DNA of 64,000 nucleotides from Aricia agestis (GCF_905147365.1 NC_056417.1:2564501-2628500); one strand, 5' to 3'. Shown: positions 22,496 through 35,243, counted from the stretch's first letter. Made by a program: numbers and translations. The notes: generated by a model not told the origin, from the sequence alone.

Positions 22496-23628
22496 AATAA
22501 TGAAACTACGCGTGGTAGCTTAAATGTTGTTACAAGTACCCCAACACTTGTTAACAATACATTGAATATCTTCATTTTTAACATATCACTTGTATGCGTA
22601 ATAGCAGAGACTAGATATTTTCCTTAGTCTATGGTAATAGATTATATTCTTGGTTATTTTCAAGGATCTACTTATTTAAGTTTAGGTTGCCGCTTGGGAG
22701 TTGAAGCATTCTTCTTTTGATTCAAATTCTAAGTTATAAAAAACAAAATCAAAGGAGTTAGGAGTGGTACTCGTATAAGAGGAAAACAGCTGGTAATAAA
22801 TTAAACGAGTTAAAATATATGACAGATAAAAAGATTTATTTCACTTCTCTTGAGGCTTAAAAGCGCTATTAATTCTGTAGGTTCACCTTTAATGAGTCAG
22901 TGAGAAATTGGTAAAATGTTTTGATAGAGCCTTGCTTGCGAAAACTTCTTAAATTGTTTACTTAGATGGTAACAATAACAATCACTTTTACTAATCGTAA
23001 AAGGTGGTACAATGACATTTCCTTATACTATTACCACTCAAATTACTATTGAATTTTTAATACTAATTTTTGGGATCATCTTTGGGGCTTACATACTTAC
23101 GGCATAATATTTTATGTGGTCTTTTTAAGTTGACCTGCGATGGACAAACACGAATGTTTAAGAAGATAGAGACATAATATTTGCCCATTATATCGGCATC
23201 GTTTAATGTATATTATGGACAACTGCAAAATTATGGGTATCCATTATGACCACATCAAGTGCAGCAACTTAATGAAAATGCCAAAATTCTGTCACATGCA
23301 AGGTTTGTAAGCCGCATTTGATGCGAGTGTGTTTGTTAAATTATTCATAAAAGAGAATTACTTTTAATTCTAAATTCCTAATTTCAGGACCATAAAAACC
23401 CTCTAAAATAATAGTGGCATTAAAGCTGCTAAATAAGACCGAATTGGACCACACCACTCCATTGGGTCATTCCCACCTCGCATTCCTCAAATCGTTTCAA
23501 TCCTACAACATTCTCATGCGTCTACCAGCCACGGACCAGACAATTACCTAATTTGAAGCCACTTTTAATTTCAACAAGCAAATACTTTTACAACAAACAA
23601 ATACTTTGCTAGCTTTATTCTTATCATT
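22496..23628. other. Unassigned AT-rich sequence, 1.1 kb
   Basis: No frame, repeat or RNA recognised. Confidence 0.5.
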
Positions 23629-23892
23629 TTAAGGGCCAACCACACGTACCACAACCACACGACAACAACACCACGTGGCCGGGCGTATTTTTCGTATTGT
23701 AATTTGTAAATGAAGGACTTTCGTACGTAACCACATCGCAACCGCTGGCGACAACGCAACCACGTCTGCATTTTGTCGGTACCACAACGCAACTACAAAA
23801 AGCTGCAGCGACACCATTCACACGTGACCACTGCTCGACGACATTTTTTCGTTGCGATGTGGTGTGGTTGTGGTACGTGTGGGATGGCCCTA
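23629..23892. mobile_element. Fold-back MITE, AAGGGCCAACCACACGTACC ends
   Basis: The left end AAGGGCCAACCACACGTACC pairs with GGTACGTGTGGGATGGCCCT on the right. Inner parts CACAACCACAC and GTGTGGTTGTG continue the stem. Confidence 0.85.
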
Positions 23893-23894
23893 AG

Positions 23895-24060
23895 ACCCGA
23901 CGAAAACAACCCCTGTGGTTTGTTGTTATAAGAGCGTGTATATGTCAGTCCATGGCATCGTTTCATCCAAACAGGTAGGCCGATTTTAATTTAGTTTCTT
24001 TTTTTGAGTCTTCATAGCCGTAAATGATCATCACATCAACTGGTTTACTACTCAAAAATT
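23895..24060 (+). mobile_element. Degraded copy of the GGCATCGTAGCATCCAAACG repeat
   Basis: GTTATAAGAGCGTGTATATG and CATCGTTTCATCCAAACAGG then CCGATTTTAATTTAG match 37245-37380. Confidence 0.5.
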
Positions 24061-24495
24061 TCGGATGTCTCTTAAATTACGTAATAAAATTTTGTACAAT
24101 ATATTAATAATAATATTATGTTATCTAAGACTGAAATTATTACATCCAATATTACATTTTTGGGACTAAAGATTTCATAACTGATTCATATAAATATTTA
24201 ACCACACTGCTATAATTCCTGTCACCAAAAATAGTCACCGATCACGTGTGGGCGAAGCGCCGTTTTCTCAGCGACAACGCGTGCCCACAACCCACGTTTC
24301 AACAACTAATAACCAAAAAAAAGAAAAAAACCAAAACCATTAACTAAAGGCACCAGAGGTATTCAAAATACCAGACGTCAGTATAAATAGTTCTCCTCTA
24401 ATGACCAGAAGCTGTAAATAAATAGATGAAGAATTAGCGATCGCCCGATAGCCGGGGATCATTTATAATTTTGACGTTGAAATGCCGTCTAGATT

Positions 24496-24879
24496 GAGGC
24501 CACACTGCTCAAGTGCGTTGCGGTGCGTTGCATTCTTTGTCGGAACGGAATAAGTGAATAACGTTTGCTAGATACGTTGCGGCGACGCACATCAGCACAA
24601 TAAAATGGTTTAGCACACATCTTTAGACAAGACTGCTGCTATACGAAACACATTAGATGGCTTGAATGCGCAACAATCATTTTGTATTGCAATACACAGT
24701 CTGTCTCAAGTAAGCACTTGCCCATCAGACGGAGGTAACACAGTGAAACACGTCATTCACCATTCACAAAATTTCGCTTTCGACGACAAAACTCTTCTTT
24801 GTAGCATACCAAATCATAAAAAACGTCCAAGCGGCGCGCTGCGACGACGCACCGCAAGTCCCAACGGAGCGTGGCCTCG
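24496..24879. mobile_element. Fold-back element, GAGGCCACACTGCTC ends
   Basis: GAGGCCACACTGCTCAAGTG and TGCGTTGCGGTGCGTTGC on the left pair imperfectly with ACGCACCGCAAGTCCC and CGGAGCGTGGCCTC on the right. Confidence 0.6.
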
Positions 24880-25809
24880 CTCTCAGACCTTATCTATGCG
24901 CCGCTAACTGTTCCTCAGATATAATCACTTTGTACCGATTAAACCGGTAAAGTAAAAGATTGGGCGTTAATTAATTATACATTAGGAAATGGTGTTAAGT
25001 TATACACAAATCTTTGAGACTTGATTGCATCAAACAGGTTATGGTGACAATGATAGGTTGAATGTGTTGTGAAGGGAATTTTTATCACCCGTAGACAGGT
25101 TAACTTCACATCTAAAATTAGTATACTACGTGTATAAAATATGACGTAGGACGTAGGTACCATCAAACGGGGTTACCACATCGTAAACTAAGTTAAGCAA
25201 CCTATAAACGACAGTTAAAAGATCAATAATAATAATTGATGCCATATAAAAAAATGTACTAATTACTATTCTAGAAAACATTAGTGGCAGAAGTAACAAT
25301 TCATCACGAAACTCCAGCCCTTTAGTAACAAAAGTTTGAAATTAGAATCACGCCGTGAAGGCAATTTACACTTCACATCAGTAAAATTTCGATATGGTTG
25401 TACAAACTACTATCGATGTACGTACAACTCAGATGTGATACATGAATGAATCACCGACACAAAGAGATACAATAATCCAATTCATCAGATCAAGCAAATC
25501 CGTTACGAGCGGCCATTGTCGCGAATCAATGTTAAAACGATAAAAAAGCTGCAGTAAACCAGTTACAATCACCGGTTAACACTTAAGAGTATGAAATCAT
25601 CCAAGCGCTTTTGTAACGAATGGTAACATGGAGTTAAAAGATTAGAGTTGTCTATCTATTGGAACTTGGTATTACTAATATAAGCACTTCTTTTTCAAGA
25701 TTAAATAATATAGGAGAATTGCCAGATGCTAGACGACATCACAACGCCATAAAAATGTGTTGCTGTACGTCCAGCAACCAGTTGGTCCTTATAATCTGAA
25801 TGCCTCCTG
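24880..25809. other. Unassigned AT-rich sequence
   Basis: Nothing recognised. Confidence 0.5.
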
Positions 25810-26045
25810 AAGAGTATAATATGACATGCGGTATCTATCTTGATCTATGTCTGTGCGTGTGGTACATGACTGCGGAACTCTTTTTTTGACGTCCAGTCGG
25901 CACTTATCGGCACGTTGACATTAATCCCATAGAAAGATGCTTGTGTAAGTGTACACGTACACATATTTTTCCACATGTATATGTAAATCAATTTCGGTTT
26001 CGTTTGACAGCTCGAGATTGTTGCTCTATTCCGCTAGGTATAAGT
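25810..26045. mobile_element. Fold-back MITE, copy 2 of the element at 6531
   Basis: It shares the interior (GACGTCCAGTCGGCAC, GTACACATATTTTTCCACA) and the right end GCTCTATTCCGCTAGGTATA. The left end has diverged or is lost. Confidence 0.75.
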
Positions 26046-26770
26046 TGACGTCGATCATGGACAGTCATAGACGACTCCAGAGTAGACAGAATGATAGGGT
26101 ATGCCGACTTAGAACTGATGTTGAAATTATTAAATTTGACGTATTATGACGAAAATCCTCGCTAGGGTTGTTAACTTGTTACCTACGAGTTTAAAAATAT
26201 GACATATTCGATGGACGTGTTCCTCTTTGGTCGTATTGTTGTTTGTGTTTTGGCACATGCGATTAAAATTGTCAGAATCCAATTTTGAAATCTTTATTTT
26301 AAACATTTAAAAATAAATTATATCAGCCAGCGCGAGGTACATTCCGTTCACAATCCTAGTCAAACCCGACGAATTTGACAGATATTGAAACCTGTCCGTT
26401 TCTTTGCAGTCGAACTACTGGTCGTTATGTCTATTGTGACGACTCTCTCTACATGTTCATAATCACCTCTATTTGACTAATCTGGGCCAATGCAGAGAAA
26501 CCGCATTAAACAAACCTTATTCCATGCTAGTTTTCTAGGAATCAAACTACGCTAACGACGACATTTGATACAAGTGTAGGCGAAGACGGCTCTACAATAT
26601 GAATTTAGGCCTAACGAGATGAGATCACCTTACATCAATTGTCGCAATTACAACCAATAGTTGAGGTGAGACTAGTCAACAGTGTAACGCGATTCGCCAC
26701 ATTCTTCAAAACATATCCAATAAAACAATGTTACTTGTAAGTAATTTTTTAAGCAACAAAACTTACTTAG
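26046..26770. other. Unassigned sequence
   Basis: Nothing recognised. Confidence 0.5.
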
Positions 26771-26846
26771 CCCATCAATTCCCAAGTTGAGGCAGCCGGC
26801 TGCCGCATAGCAATCTATTGTGTCTGCTATACCCACGATGGAGGTG
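26771..26846 (+). repeat. Short repeat with GGCAGCCGGCTGCC hairpin, copy 1
   Basis: CCCATCAATTCCCAAGTTGA, the perfect 14-bp palindrome GGCAGCCGGCTGCC, GCATAGCAATCTATTGTGTC and CTATACCCACGATGGAGG. Confidence 0.7.
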
Positions 26847-26935
26847 CTACAGGCCAATTTCAATACCCAAGCCCTGACAACCTTAAAGTCACCACCCTGG
26901 TGACCACAACTTACTACTTGGAAATATTTTTTTTT

Positions 26936-27022
26936 GTTGTTCCAGTGGTATCAACAATCGAAATCGAATCCACGACCTCTGGGTTGAGAGCCAAGCCCTA
27001 AGCCACGGGACTATGGAGACGC
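26936..27022 (-). mobile_element. SINE fragment, tRNA-like head
   Basis: On - it reads as a tRNA-like head (TCCATAGTCCCGTGGCTTAG, then GTGGATTCGATTTCG) related to SINE family 2. No body is recognised. Confidence 0.5.
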
Positions 27023-27177
27023 CTTTTGAGTAATCAATTACTATCTCAGTTGGAATGGAAAATAAACAACATTGAAGTCTTCATCACTCCAGTAATAAAA
27101 CATGTTTACCCCGTATTTGCGCTGTCACAAATGTTTTTACGTAACATTTTCCTCGATATCAATTCTATAGACGTTTA

Positions 27178-27300
27178 ACGGGCTCTTTAGCGTAGTGGAT
27201 AAGTGGCGACTACTTAGCCGAGAGGTTGGGTCTGGAATACAGCCAAGGGTTGGCATTTGCATGACGAATATTAATGTCTGCGTTGAGATGAGCTTATTTT
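27178..27300 (+). mobile_element. Degenerate tRNA-derived SINE head
   Basis: It has a GGCTCTTTAGCGTAGTGG A-box-like start and a weak B box. The following GACGAATATTAATGTCTG resembles the body of a third lepidopteran SINE type. It is highly decayed. Confidence 0.4.
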
Positions 27301-27639
27301 TTTGTATCGGAAATGTCTGGTCTCGAGAAGCCTCATTCAAATAGACGACCAGCCTTCAAGTAGAAAAGAATTAAATTACTCTAGCTTTATGGCAATATTC
27401 GCCAGAAAATAATAAAGAAATTATATCTGTAGGGAATAAATAACATACATCATTGCTTGATTACAGGGTAACTAAGCCCTTGCTTCGAATATGTGTTAGA
27501 AAGATAATGCGCCAGAGCTTCCCCCAAACATTTCACTTGCCTATGCTCCACTGCTGCTTCCGAATGTAGTCTACGCCAAGTTTATAGTTACGGTAACTCT
27601 CAATTTATTTAAATTCCAAGCTCATATTAATATTTTGAA

Positions 27640-27951
27640 CATGGGAGAGCCATGCTTCGGCACGGATGGGCCGGCTCGACCGGAGAAATACCACGTTCTC
27701 ACAGAAAACCCGCGTGAAACAGCGCTTGCGCTCTGTTTCGCCGAGTGAGTGAGTTTACCAGAGCCCCAATCCCCTACCCTACTCCCTAACCTATTCCCTT
27801 CGCTTCCCATCCCTACCCTCCCATATTACCCTATTAAGGCCGGCAACGCACCTGCAGCTCTTCTGATGCTGCGAGTGTCCATGAGCGACGGAAGTTGCTT
27901 TCCATCAGGTGACCCGTTTGCTCGCTTGCTCCCTTATTTAATAAAAAAAAT
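27640..27951 (+). mobile_element. A-tailed retroposon with CCCTA-rich core, copy 4
   Basis: ATGGGAGAGCCATGCTTCGG opens it, the core is at 27765-27835, and it ends GCTCCCTTATTTAATAAAAA. Confidence 0.8.
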
Positions 27952-28200
27952 TACCTACAATCTTGTAAATATCCGCTCACCCAAGCAGTTGGGTCACATC
28001 TGACCATCTGGAAGAGTCACGGACTATAGTTGAATGCTAATGTGTTATTTGAATCTCGGACGTCGGTATCTGAGCAAGGCGCGTCGATGCATATTCATGA
28101 GGCTGTCACCGATGCGCCCATAACCGGATTAGCCGATGACTTCTATGCAGGTATTTGATGACCTATGGAACATGAAGTTTCTTCATTTCCTTTATTAACA

Positions 28201-28247
28201 CCTCCATCGTGATTCGTGGTAGTGTCTGCGATACCCACGATGGAGGA
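28201..28247 (+). repeat. Short hairpin repeat, 3' part, flanked by its own inverse
   Basis: GTGTCTGCGATACCCACGAT then GGAGG matches the end of the copy at 26771; CCTCCATCGTG at 28201 pairs with CACGATGGAGG. Confidence 0.55.
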
Positions 28248-28317
28248 TAGTCACAATGATCTATATTAGTACATCCTACGTCGTTTTCGGGATGGTGACT
28301 TCCTTCACTTTCATTAC

Positions 28318-28392
28318 ACAGCGGGGAAGAAGACAAAAGATCAGGAGCAAGACCGACATTTTACATACCCATTAGACGCATGAATCGTCAAT
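28318..28392 (-). mobile_element. SINE family 2 body fragment
   Basis: The stretch matches the internal part of the copy at 21956, with blocks such as GACCGACATTTTACATACCC and GACGCATGAATC. Both ends are lost. Confidence 0.6.
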
Positions 28393-29220
28393 AATATCTT
28401 CTGGGGTACTACCTCTTACTACCTCTACTCTTCTCTCTACCTCTATAATGGTGGTTAATATTATTTATTCACTTCCTCAGTAAGAAATAAGAGACTGCTT
28501 ATTTGCGCAGGTAAACATTTTGTTGAAATGCAACATTTATTTTATTTTTGCTAACTACACGGGCATATTTTCTCACGATAGAATTATCCGACATTTATTC
28601 GTACCAACACCAACTGTAGCATTTTATAAATATTAATTTACTGCTGCTGTCTGCTGACGTAGAACCATTAGATATTTGAGGAGCGGATAAAGTTTCTCGA
28701 GACTCGAGAACATGGCAACAAATGCATTAAACAAAAATATACTCTATGAATACCAACCATGTATGGTGTAGGAGGGTGTAGGTATATGAAAAATGCGCAA
28801 CTAAGGTGTTGCGAACATTGCCATTCATTAAATTGGCCATCAATATGTCTAGCCAGTATACCTTCTGCATGTTCTCTTATAAGTTATACCAATAATGTGC
28901 TGACCACACAAATCCGAAACTATAATACCACATATTACATACTTCACATGTCCACCCACCACAGCTCCTGCACGGTTCCTATTAGCCAAGCGTAGAATAA
29001 TAATACACTTCAATCCTTTTACCGACCAAAGCTTCCTTCTATCCGCACGTGTCCGTATTTGGTGGGCAACCAATATGGCAGCCGTGATCAATGCACTCCG
29101 CGTCCGGTTTGGATTTAGGTATTGTCTATAACTCTGTTGTCTTCCTGTGTTTATGGTTAACGTATACGGTGGTGGAATTTAACGCTTGAATATTGAACGC
29201 TTTGGGGCATTCCGCTTTAT
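28393..29220. other. Unassigned sequence
   Basis: Overlapping frames of 78 and 80 codons on opposite strands at 28759-29091 have no domain. Confidence 0.5.
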
Positions 29221-29408
29221 GCTCGACTCTCACTGGGGCAGAGTCGAAGCGACACATCACGTTTTTTGCCTACAGCACGTTCATCTCTTTTATTTTGAGA
29301 GATACCTATAGCAGAAATTTGAACCTAAATAATAGAGACGAATATGCTTATTGCTTTGGCGAAAGACGTGACGCGTCGCTTCGACTCTGCTCCAGTGTGA
29401 GTTGAGCC
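29221..29408. mobile_element. Fold-back MITE with about 40-bp arms
   Basis: GCTCGACTCTCACTGGGGCA then GAGTCGAAGCGACACATCACG (29221-29261) pairs with CGTGACGCGTCGCTTCGACT then CTGCTCCAGTGTGAGTTGAG (29367-29406). There is no coding capacity. Confidence 0.82.
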
Positions 29409-29923
29409 TCAGTTTTGTGAGTAGATACTGATGCAATGCATTTATAAGCAGCTATCTGATTTAAAATGAAAATGAGGAGATGCGGATAGGTGAACGCATA
29501 ACATTAGAGAAAAAAATATCTATAACTACATAATATGGTTTAAATAAAAAACTCGAAGGAACATTACTACCAATGGTCCGCTGACTGAATTGTAATTGCA
29601 AAAGGTAAAGGATAAACGTGTTAAATTGCCAAAAGTAAGGCTAATTAGGCCGCAGTTAAAGATGTGTAATGTGCATACAGATAATATTTGCGAATCAAAT
29701 GAAGAAAATAAGACTTATTGAAGACCAAAGTTCAAGAACAAAATGTAAAGAATTTTAATTCGAGGTCAAAATATAAACATTAGCCAACATGTAGCCATTA
29801 ATCAGCGGTAAAGCATTTAAATTAACATAGCAACAACTATGTAAAAATCCTGAATACGGATATGTCTATAAGTGCATTTTTCCGGGTATTTAACTATCTA
29901 TTATTCTATACCCAGCCCCAGTT
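29409..29923. other. Unassigned AT-rich sequence
   Basis: Nothing recognised. Confidence 0.5.
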
Positions 29924-30035
29924 TTAAAAATAGGCCGTTATAGGACGCGGCCTAAGGGTGGCAGCGTCTTAGCTGGGAGGGGCGGCAGCGTCCATAGAGG
30001 CCCTATACGTACACGGGCAGCAGAAATAAAGTGGC
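29924..30035. repeat. Interspersed repeat, AAAAATAGGCCGT type, copy 1
   Basis: AAAAATAGGCCGTTATAGGA, CGCGGCCTAAGGGTGGCAGC and GCAGAAATAAAGTGGCCTAC match 50395-50490. Confidence 0.6.
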
Positions 30036-30368
30036 CTACTCACAAAAAAAATTGGCATGTCTATAGTTCTATACCACACCTCTCCTAATTCAGACTCTAC
30101 GCTATTAAAACTAAATGAACCATTTGAACTTCGGTCATCGGAGGACCACAAACAATAATTTAAGATAGGAATGTTATCACGAGTGATTTGTAATCGCGAC
30201 CCACTTTCGGCATAATGGCTGTCCAAACGTTCCGAAGGTTCTGGGACTCATTTTTGCAATGGAACAATGAACTTTCATGACGCTTTCAGCTGAATAACAG
30301 GATATAGCATCTTCTCTGTACGCGCTGCAGATTGTAACCGGGCGGGCCGCGATTTTCATACTTTTTAC

Positions 30369-30406
30369 TGATGACCCCTAAGACTTGTAAGTCTTAGGGG
30401 TCATCA
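30369..30406. repeat. Perfect 18-bp inverted repeat, 2-nt centre
   Basis: TGATGACCCCTAAGACTT and AAGTCTTAGGGGTCATCA flank GT. Two GGGAGGGG tracts follow (30429 and 30471). Confidence 0.9.
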
Positions 30407-30984
30407 ATAAAGTATGTCACACCAAAGGGAGGGGAGGCGTCGACAAAGTGTGACATGGTGTAACTAGAAGAGGGAGGGGTCCTAAATATTGTGACATCAC
30501 AATTTAAATTTAATAAATTGAATAGCGGTATTTAAAGTTAAATATGATAAATTATATGAGGTGGTTTTAGTTTTAAGACGTAAAATTGATTTGTGACATC
30601 ACAGTAGGGTCTCACCAATTGCAATGTGACCTCTGTGACAAAGTCTAAAACTCATGAAAATCGGGTGACGTACTTTATGGATGGTCCCTTGTATGTAAAA
30701 TACAGCTCGCTCCGCTGCGCCCTGGCACAATGTGCGCGTACCTTTAATGTCCGCGCTTTGGGACTTTCCGCGCTTTGGGACTTTATCTGTGGGCGAAACG
30801 GCTTCCTTATGTTCGACACTTGGACTTTGGAGTGGTGTTTCCTGGTTCCTGGTGTGATTATATGTATAGTATCTACAGAATATAGACCCAAAATAGACTA
30901 ACACACCACACACATAGACTCATAAATGCATCCCAATTTTAATGCACCATCAATGTAGCTTCCTTTCTTCTTCTCTTCTCTTCT
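30407..30984. other. Unassigned sequence upstream of the LINE fragment
   Basis: GGGAGGGG tracts and a small duplication of CGCGCTTTGGGACTTT (30758-30783). Frames of up to 104 codons on both strands are probably chance. Confidence 0.4.
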
Positions 30985-31448
30985 TCTTCTTTCAGACTCG
31001 TCGACACGTTGCATTTTGCCCGTTCTAACCTACGGTGCACAAACTTGGTCATTGACCGGTTTGCAAAAGTCCCAACTCGGGGTATGCCAAAGAGCGATGG
31101 ATGGCGATGGAGCGCTGTAGCCAGTATGCTAGGAGTTAAACTCCTCGATAAAATGAGAAACAACATACTGCGCTCAAAAACCGGAATCAAGAACGTGGGA
31201 GTAAAGACGGCAAAGTTGAAATGGGATTGGGCGGGACACGTAAGCCGCATGCATCCCGATTCCCGACCGCTGAGCAAAGATCTCAACAGAGTGGGTACCG
31301 GAAGATGGACGCCGCCGCCGCGGCCGGCCTAGAAAAAGATGGGGCGATGAGCTGGAAGCATACCAGCCAGGCTAGCCAGCGGTGGCACAGGAGCGAGCAC
31401 AATGGAATACCTTGGGGGAAGCCTTTGCCCAGCAGTGGGACAGCATAG
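30985..31448 (+). pseudogene. 3' end of a LINE reverse-transcriptase ORF (C-terminal tail)
   Basis: Reading frames on + give LGVKLLDKMRNN, LRSKTGIKNVGVKTAKLKWD and WAGHVSRMHPD. After a frame change come EDGRRRRGRPRKRWGDELEA, an internal stop, and QWNTLGEAFAQQWDSIG then TAG. This is the C-terminal region after the reverse transcriptase in a common lepidopteran LINE family (RTE-like). It is 5'-truncated and has at least one stop and one frameshift. Confidence 0.75.
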
Positions 31449-32102
31449 GCTAGAAATCTAAATCTCAAACTAGCGAAATTGATATTTCATGAGAATACAA
31501 TTATGTAGTAGGTATAGAAACGGATTTAATAGAACAAAAAACAAAGCCGCATTAATGTTGCATAATAGAACCAGTACAGCCAAAGTATCTGTCTCCAGTA
31601 CTCTGCTGCCTTGTCCTTTGAAGGGTGTATAATATGTATAACAAGTCGCATTGGTAACTACTAACTACCCACTATACCTAATCAGTACGTTACAGTCGAG
31701 TATCTACTCATTTCCTACACTCACAATACAAACAACAGTGGAGTGCTCTGATAATATTTACATGTTGCTGCCTCGCTACTCGCTACGTATTCTGCGTGTG
31801 GCGAGCAAATAAATGCAATTACAATGTTGCAATTTGCATACGAGAGCAGCCAACGGTTTACGTACTAATCCTATCAAAGGAAACTAGCTAACCCTTTTTC
31901 GCTGAGTAAAAGAGAAAGAATGCGACGACCGACAGAAGTTGTCTGATGCAATTCTTACCGATCGCGATGGCAAAACTGGAATCTCATTAATTCCGCCAAA
32001 CTAAGAAGAAGCAGAGGAGAGTTTTTTAAAGGCAGTGCTCTGCCAGAGGTAGTTATAGCCACTTAGAACCTAAAAATCTTAATCCTCCTACAAAAAACAT
32101 AT
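31449..32102. other. Unassigned sequence
   Basis: Nothing recognised. Confidence 0.5.
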
Positions 32103-32410
32103 ACTAGCTGTCCCGGCAAACGTTGTTTTGCCACGTAAAGTATTTCGCTCGGATTATTTTATTGAAGTGACTAAATAAGTATGTCACCATGGCAACGTCC
32201 ATCGCTATCCCGTCGCACAAACAATGGTCGCCGTCAGTAATTTTCTATTATTTATTCAACAAATGCACTTATCAATATAAAAAGTACCCAGTAGCCGATT
32301 CTCAGACCCACTGAATATTATGCGTATAAAATTTGATTAAAATCAGTAAAGCCGTTTCGGAGGAGTACGCTATTTAACACTGTGACGCGAGAATTTTATA
32401 TATTAGAAGA
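32103..32410 (+). mobile_element. Repeat with ACTAGCTGTCCCGGCAAACG start
   Basis: ACTAGCTGTCCCGGCAAACG, TTGTTTTGCCACGT and the 3' block GTAAAGCCGTTTCGGAGGAG, ending GAGAATTTTATATATTAGAAG, mark this common lepidopteran interspersed repeat. It is non-coding. Confidence 0.7.
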
Positions 32411-33328
32411 GATATATAATATCTCTACCAATTTTTCAGCTCTACGCAAATTCTTGCAAATTCACCACTTTTTCGTGTCTATTTTGACCGAGTTAAAATT
32501 ATGAATTATTTACGTTTAAAACTACTTCTAGTAGTAATTCTAGTGGTTTGCGTGTTGATAAATTACTCGGTCCCGACTCACGTACACCCCATAGCAATAA
32601 AAGTAATGAATTAGGGCACACTGTGCATTTTACACCCTCATCGTGAGTCCCCCAGACGATACGAATTGTAATTTCAAAACTATATTGCTACAACTATGGC
32701 TGCCCCTATTTTTACGATGTTCATTTAATTTGTAATTATATTCCTTTTGAAATGATTGGTTATTTTTATTTATTTATTCAGGAACGAATATTCATTTCAA
32801 TACTTAATGTTTTTTTATATTATGATAAAATATTAGTGTCCCACATACATCGGAAACCAATTAAAGAGGTACCCCGATCGTGGGAATCGCAGACACAATA
32901 GATTTTCAACTGTTATGCGGCAGCCAGATGCCGCATAGGAGTTGATGGGTTAATAGTAGATTTGAGGTACATATTTTAAGAACTTCGCTATAACTAACCT
33001 AACGATGCTAATCATTTTACAGGGTCACAATATGCGAAGTTACCAAATTCGCTTAAATAGTACCAAGCCTTACGAATAAAGTAGTCTCTATTTTACAAAA
33101 CGGCCATAGCTGACCCATATTCGACCACCAATAAAAAATTCAAATCATGAAATAGGTTAATGAAATGAACGTTCGTGGTACAGAGTCGTTATCTCCGGAC
33201 ACCGCCCACCGCTGATAACAGATAACGATTCGCGACCGCATCGCTGCACCCACTATATTAACACAGTAGACCGGGCCAGTCTGTCTGTCTGTTACTTCTG
33301 TGTATGTAATGTAATAAATAGAGAACTA
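32411..33328. other. Unassigned sequence apart from the hairpin repeat at 32873
   Basis: Nothing else recognised. Confidence 0.5.
32873..32954 (-). repeat. Short hairpin repeat, copy 2 (inverted)
   Basis: On - it reads AACCCATCAACTCCTATGCG, GCATCTGGCTGCCGCATAAC, AGTTGAAAATCTATTGTGTC and GCGATTCCCACGATCGGGG. Confidence 0.65.
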
Positions 33329-33505
33329 GATGACGCCCGTAACTCCGTTGCGCCAAAATTCGTTTATCGCGAGGGAACCGCACATTTTTCCGGGATAAAG
33401 TGTCCTATGTCCATTCCCGGGACGCAATATATCTCCATAACAAATTTCAGCAAAATCCGTTCAGCGGTTTGGGCGTGAAGAGGTAACATACAGACAGATA
33501 GAATT
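33329..33505. mobile_element. GTCT/GACA-family repeat, fragment
   Basis: ACTAGATGACGCCCGTAACT, TTTTTCCGGGATAAAGTGTC and GTTCAGCGGTTTGGGCGTGA match the copy at 14778. It stops at a short GACAGA tract. Confidence 0.72.
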
Positions 33506-33558
33506 TGTGGTAGCAAAAAAGGACGGTATTCGCAACACATCTCTGTGTTGAGCGGATT

Positions 33559-33882
33559 TTTTTTTAATGAAATAAGGGGGCAAACGAGCAAACGGGTCAC
33601 ATGATGGAAAGCAACTTCCCTCGCCCATGGACACTGGCAGCATCAGAAGAGCTGCAGGTGCGTTGCCGGCCTTTTAAGACGGAATAGGGTAATTGGGGAG
33701 AATAGGGATGGGAAGGGAATAGGGGGGGTAGGGTAAGGAATAGGGTAGGGGATTGGGCCTCCGGTAAACTCACTCACTCGGCGAAACACAGCGCAAGGGC
33801 TGTTTCACGCCGGTTTTCTGTGAGCACGTGGTATTTCTCCGGTCGAGCCGGCCCATTCATGCCGAAGCATGGCTCTCCCACG
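33559..33882 (-). mobile_element. A-tailed retroposon with CCCTA-rich core, copy 5
   Basis: It has the same layout as the copy at 11295. TTTTTTTTTAATGAAATAAGG at 33560 is the tail on +, and the head ends GCATGGCTCTCCCACG. Confidence 0.8.
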
Positions 33883-34480
33883 TTTAAACTGGGAGGTTTT
33901 TTACTCGCTCCCCAGGCCGAGCAGAGGCCCCAATTGGGGGCTTGCTTCTAGGCCATTCCACTGCGTTTTGTCGCGGGGGCACACTGCACATCGCGACCCT
34001 CTCGGGGACTCAGTGCAATGGGCGACGGCATCCCCATACCGTACCCTGAGCACCCCAGGCAGTTGACGGACCTACGTCATGTGGTCGGCTTATGTCAATT
34101 CAATGATAGCTGTGATCTGTCGAATGGGTTTGACTTAACGCGACCAAATTACTTTTAGGTCCGCAATCTGCCTAGGAATCAACTTCTCTGATAGTAAATG
34201 GTCTAATCCATATTCTCGCGAAAAGGACACATTTTATTTCGGTGGGAAAAACTTTCTCAAAACGTTATTTTTCGATACTAAACAGTGTCTTTACACAAAA
34301 ATTCAAAATCTTTCATCAAATTTCATTTATTTATGCCACGATACTTCCGTAATATTTCCACAACTTTTAATGATTCTATATCCTACCGGTTGCGGTTGAA
34401 ATTTCCTTTAAAATGGAAGGGGGATCTTCCATATTCGAGGAAATCTGTACCGCAACGGGCATACCTCGTTTGTTTCCCTA
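33883..34480. other. Unassigned, GC-rich at first
   Basis: 33890-34070 is GC-rich with a 65-codon frame of no known type. Confidence 0.45.
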
Positions 34481-34591
34481 AGGGCCGCGCTACAGTGGAA
34501 TGGGAGCGGCGAGGTGAGCACTTTCAGTGTCATATGATTTTAAACTTTAGCTTCATTATTGTAATACATTAGTATCGCTTGAGAAGTCTAC

Positions 34592-34638
34592 GGCCGCCCG
34601 TGGCCGCTCGTGGCCGCTCCTGGCCGCTCGTGGCCGCA
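34592..34638. repeat. 12-bp minisatellite, four units
   Basis: GTGGCCGCTCGTGGCCGCTC and CTGGCCGCTCGTGGCCGC are tandem units of about 12 bp within the element at 34481. Confidence 0.8.
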
Positions 34639-34689
34639 ATTTGTCAAGCGATACTATGTATTATTATATATAATTATATATATACGAGC

Positions 34690-34872
<183 letters not shown>

Positions 34873-35243
34873 GAATCTCTGAATCGGCTCCAACGATTTT
34901 CATGAAATTGAGTATATATAGGGAGTTTCGGGGCCGATAAATCGATCTAGCTAGGAATAATTTTCAGAAAATGTATTTTTATTCGTGTTTAATCGATAAT
35001 CGATAAACTGAAAAATATGACTCTTCCTTCTTATTGGCGAATAATAATACTATTTTGTGAGCAACTAATTGTTTTAACGACCAGCAGATGGCGTTATTAA
35101 GTAACACGAAGTCAATGAGTGTTTGCTATACCGAGCAAATCTCGGTCATCCAGGTACTTACAATAATTAAGATAAAGTTTATAAAATCATATGACACTGA
35201 AAGTGTTCGCCTCGCCGCTGCCATTCCGGTGTGTCGCGGCCCT

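Noticed and set aside
31009..31332. Independent 107-aa gene
   Set aside because: The reading continues a LINE reverse-transcriptase tail with a frame change and internal stop, so it is a TE fragment.
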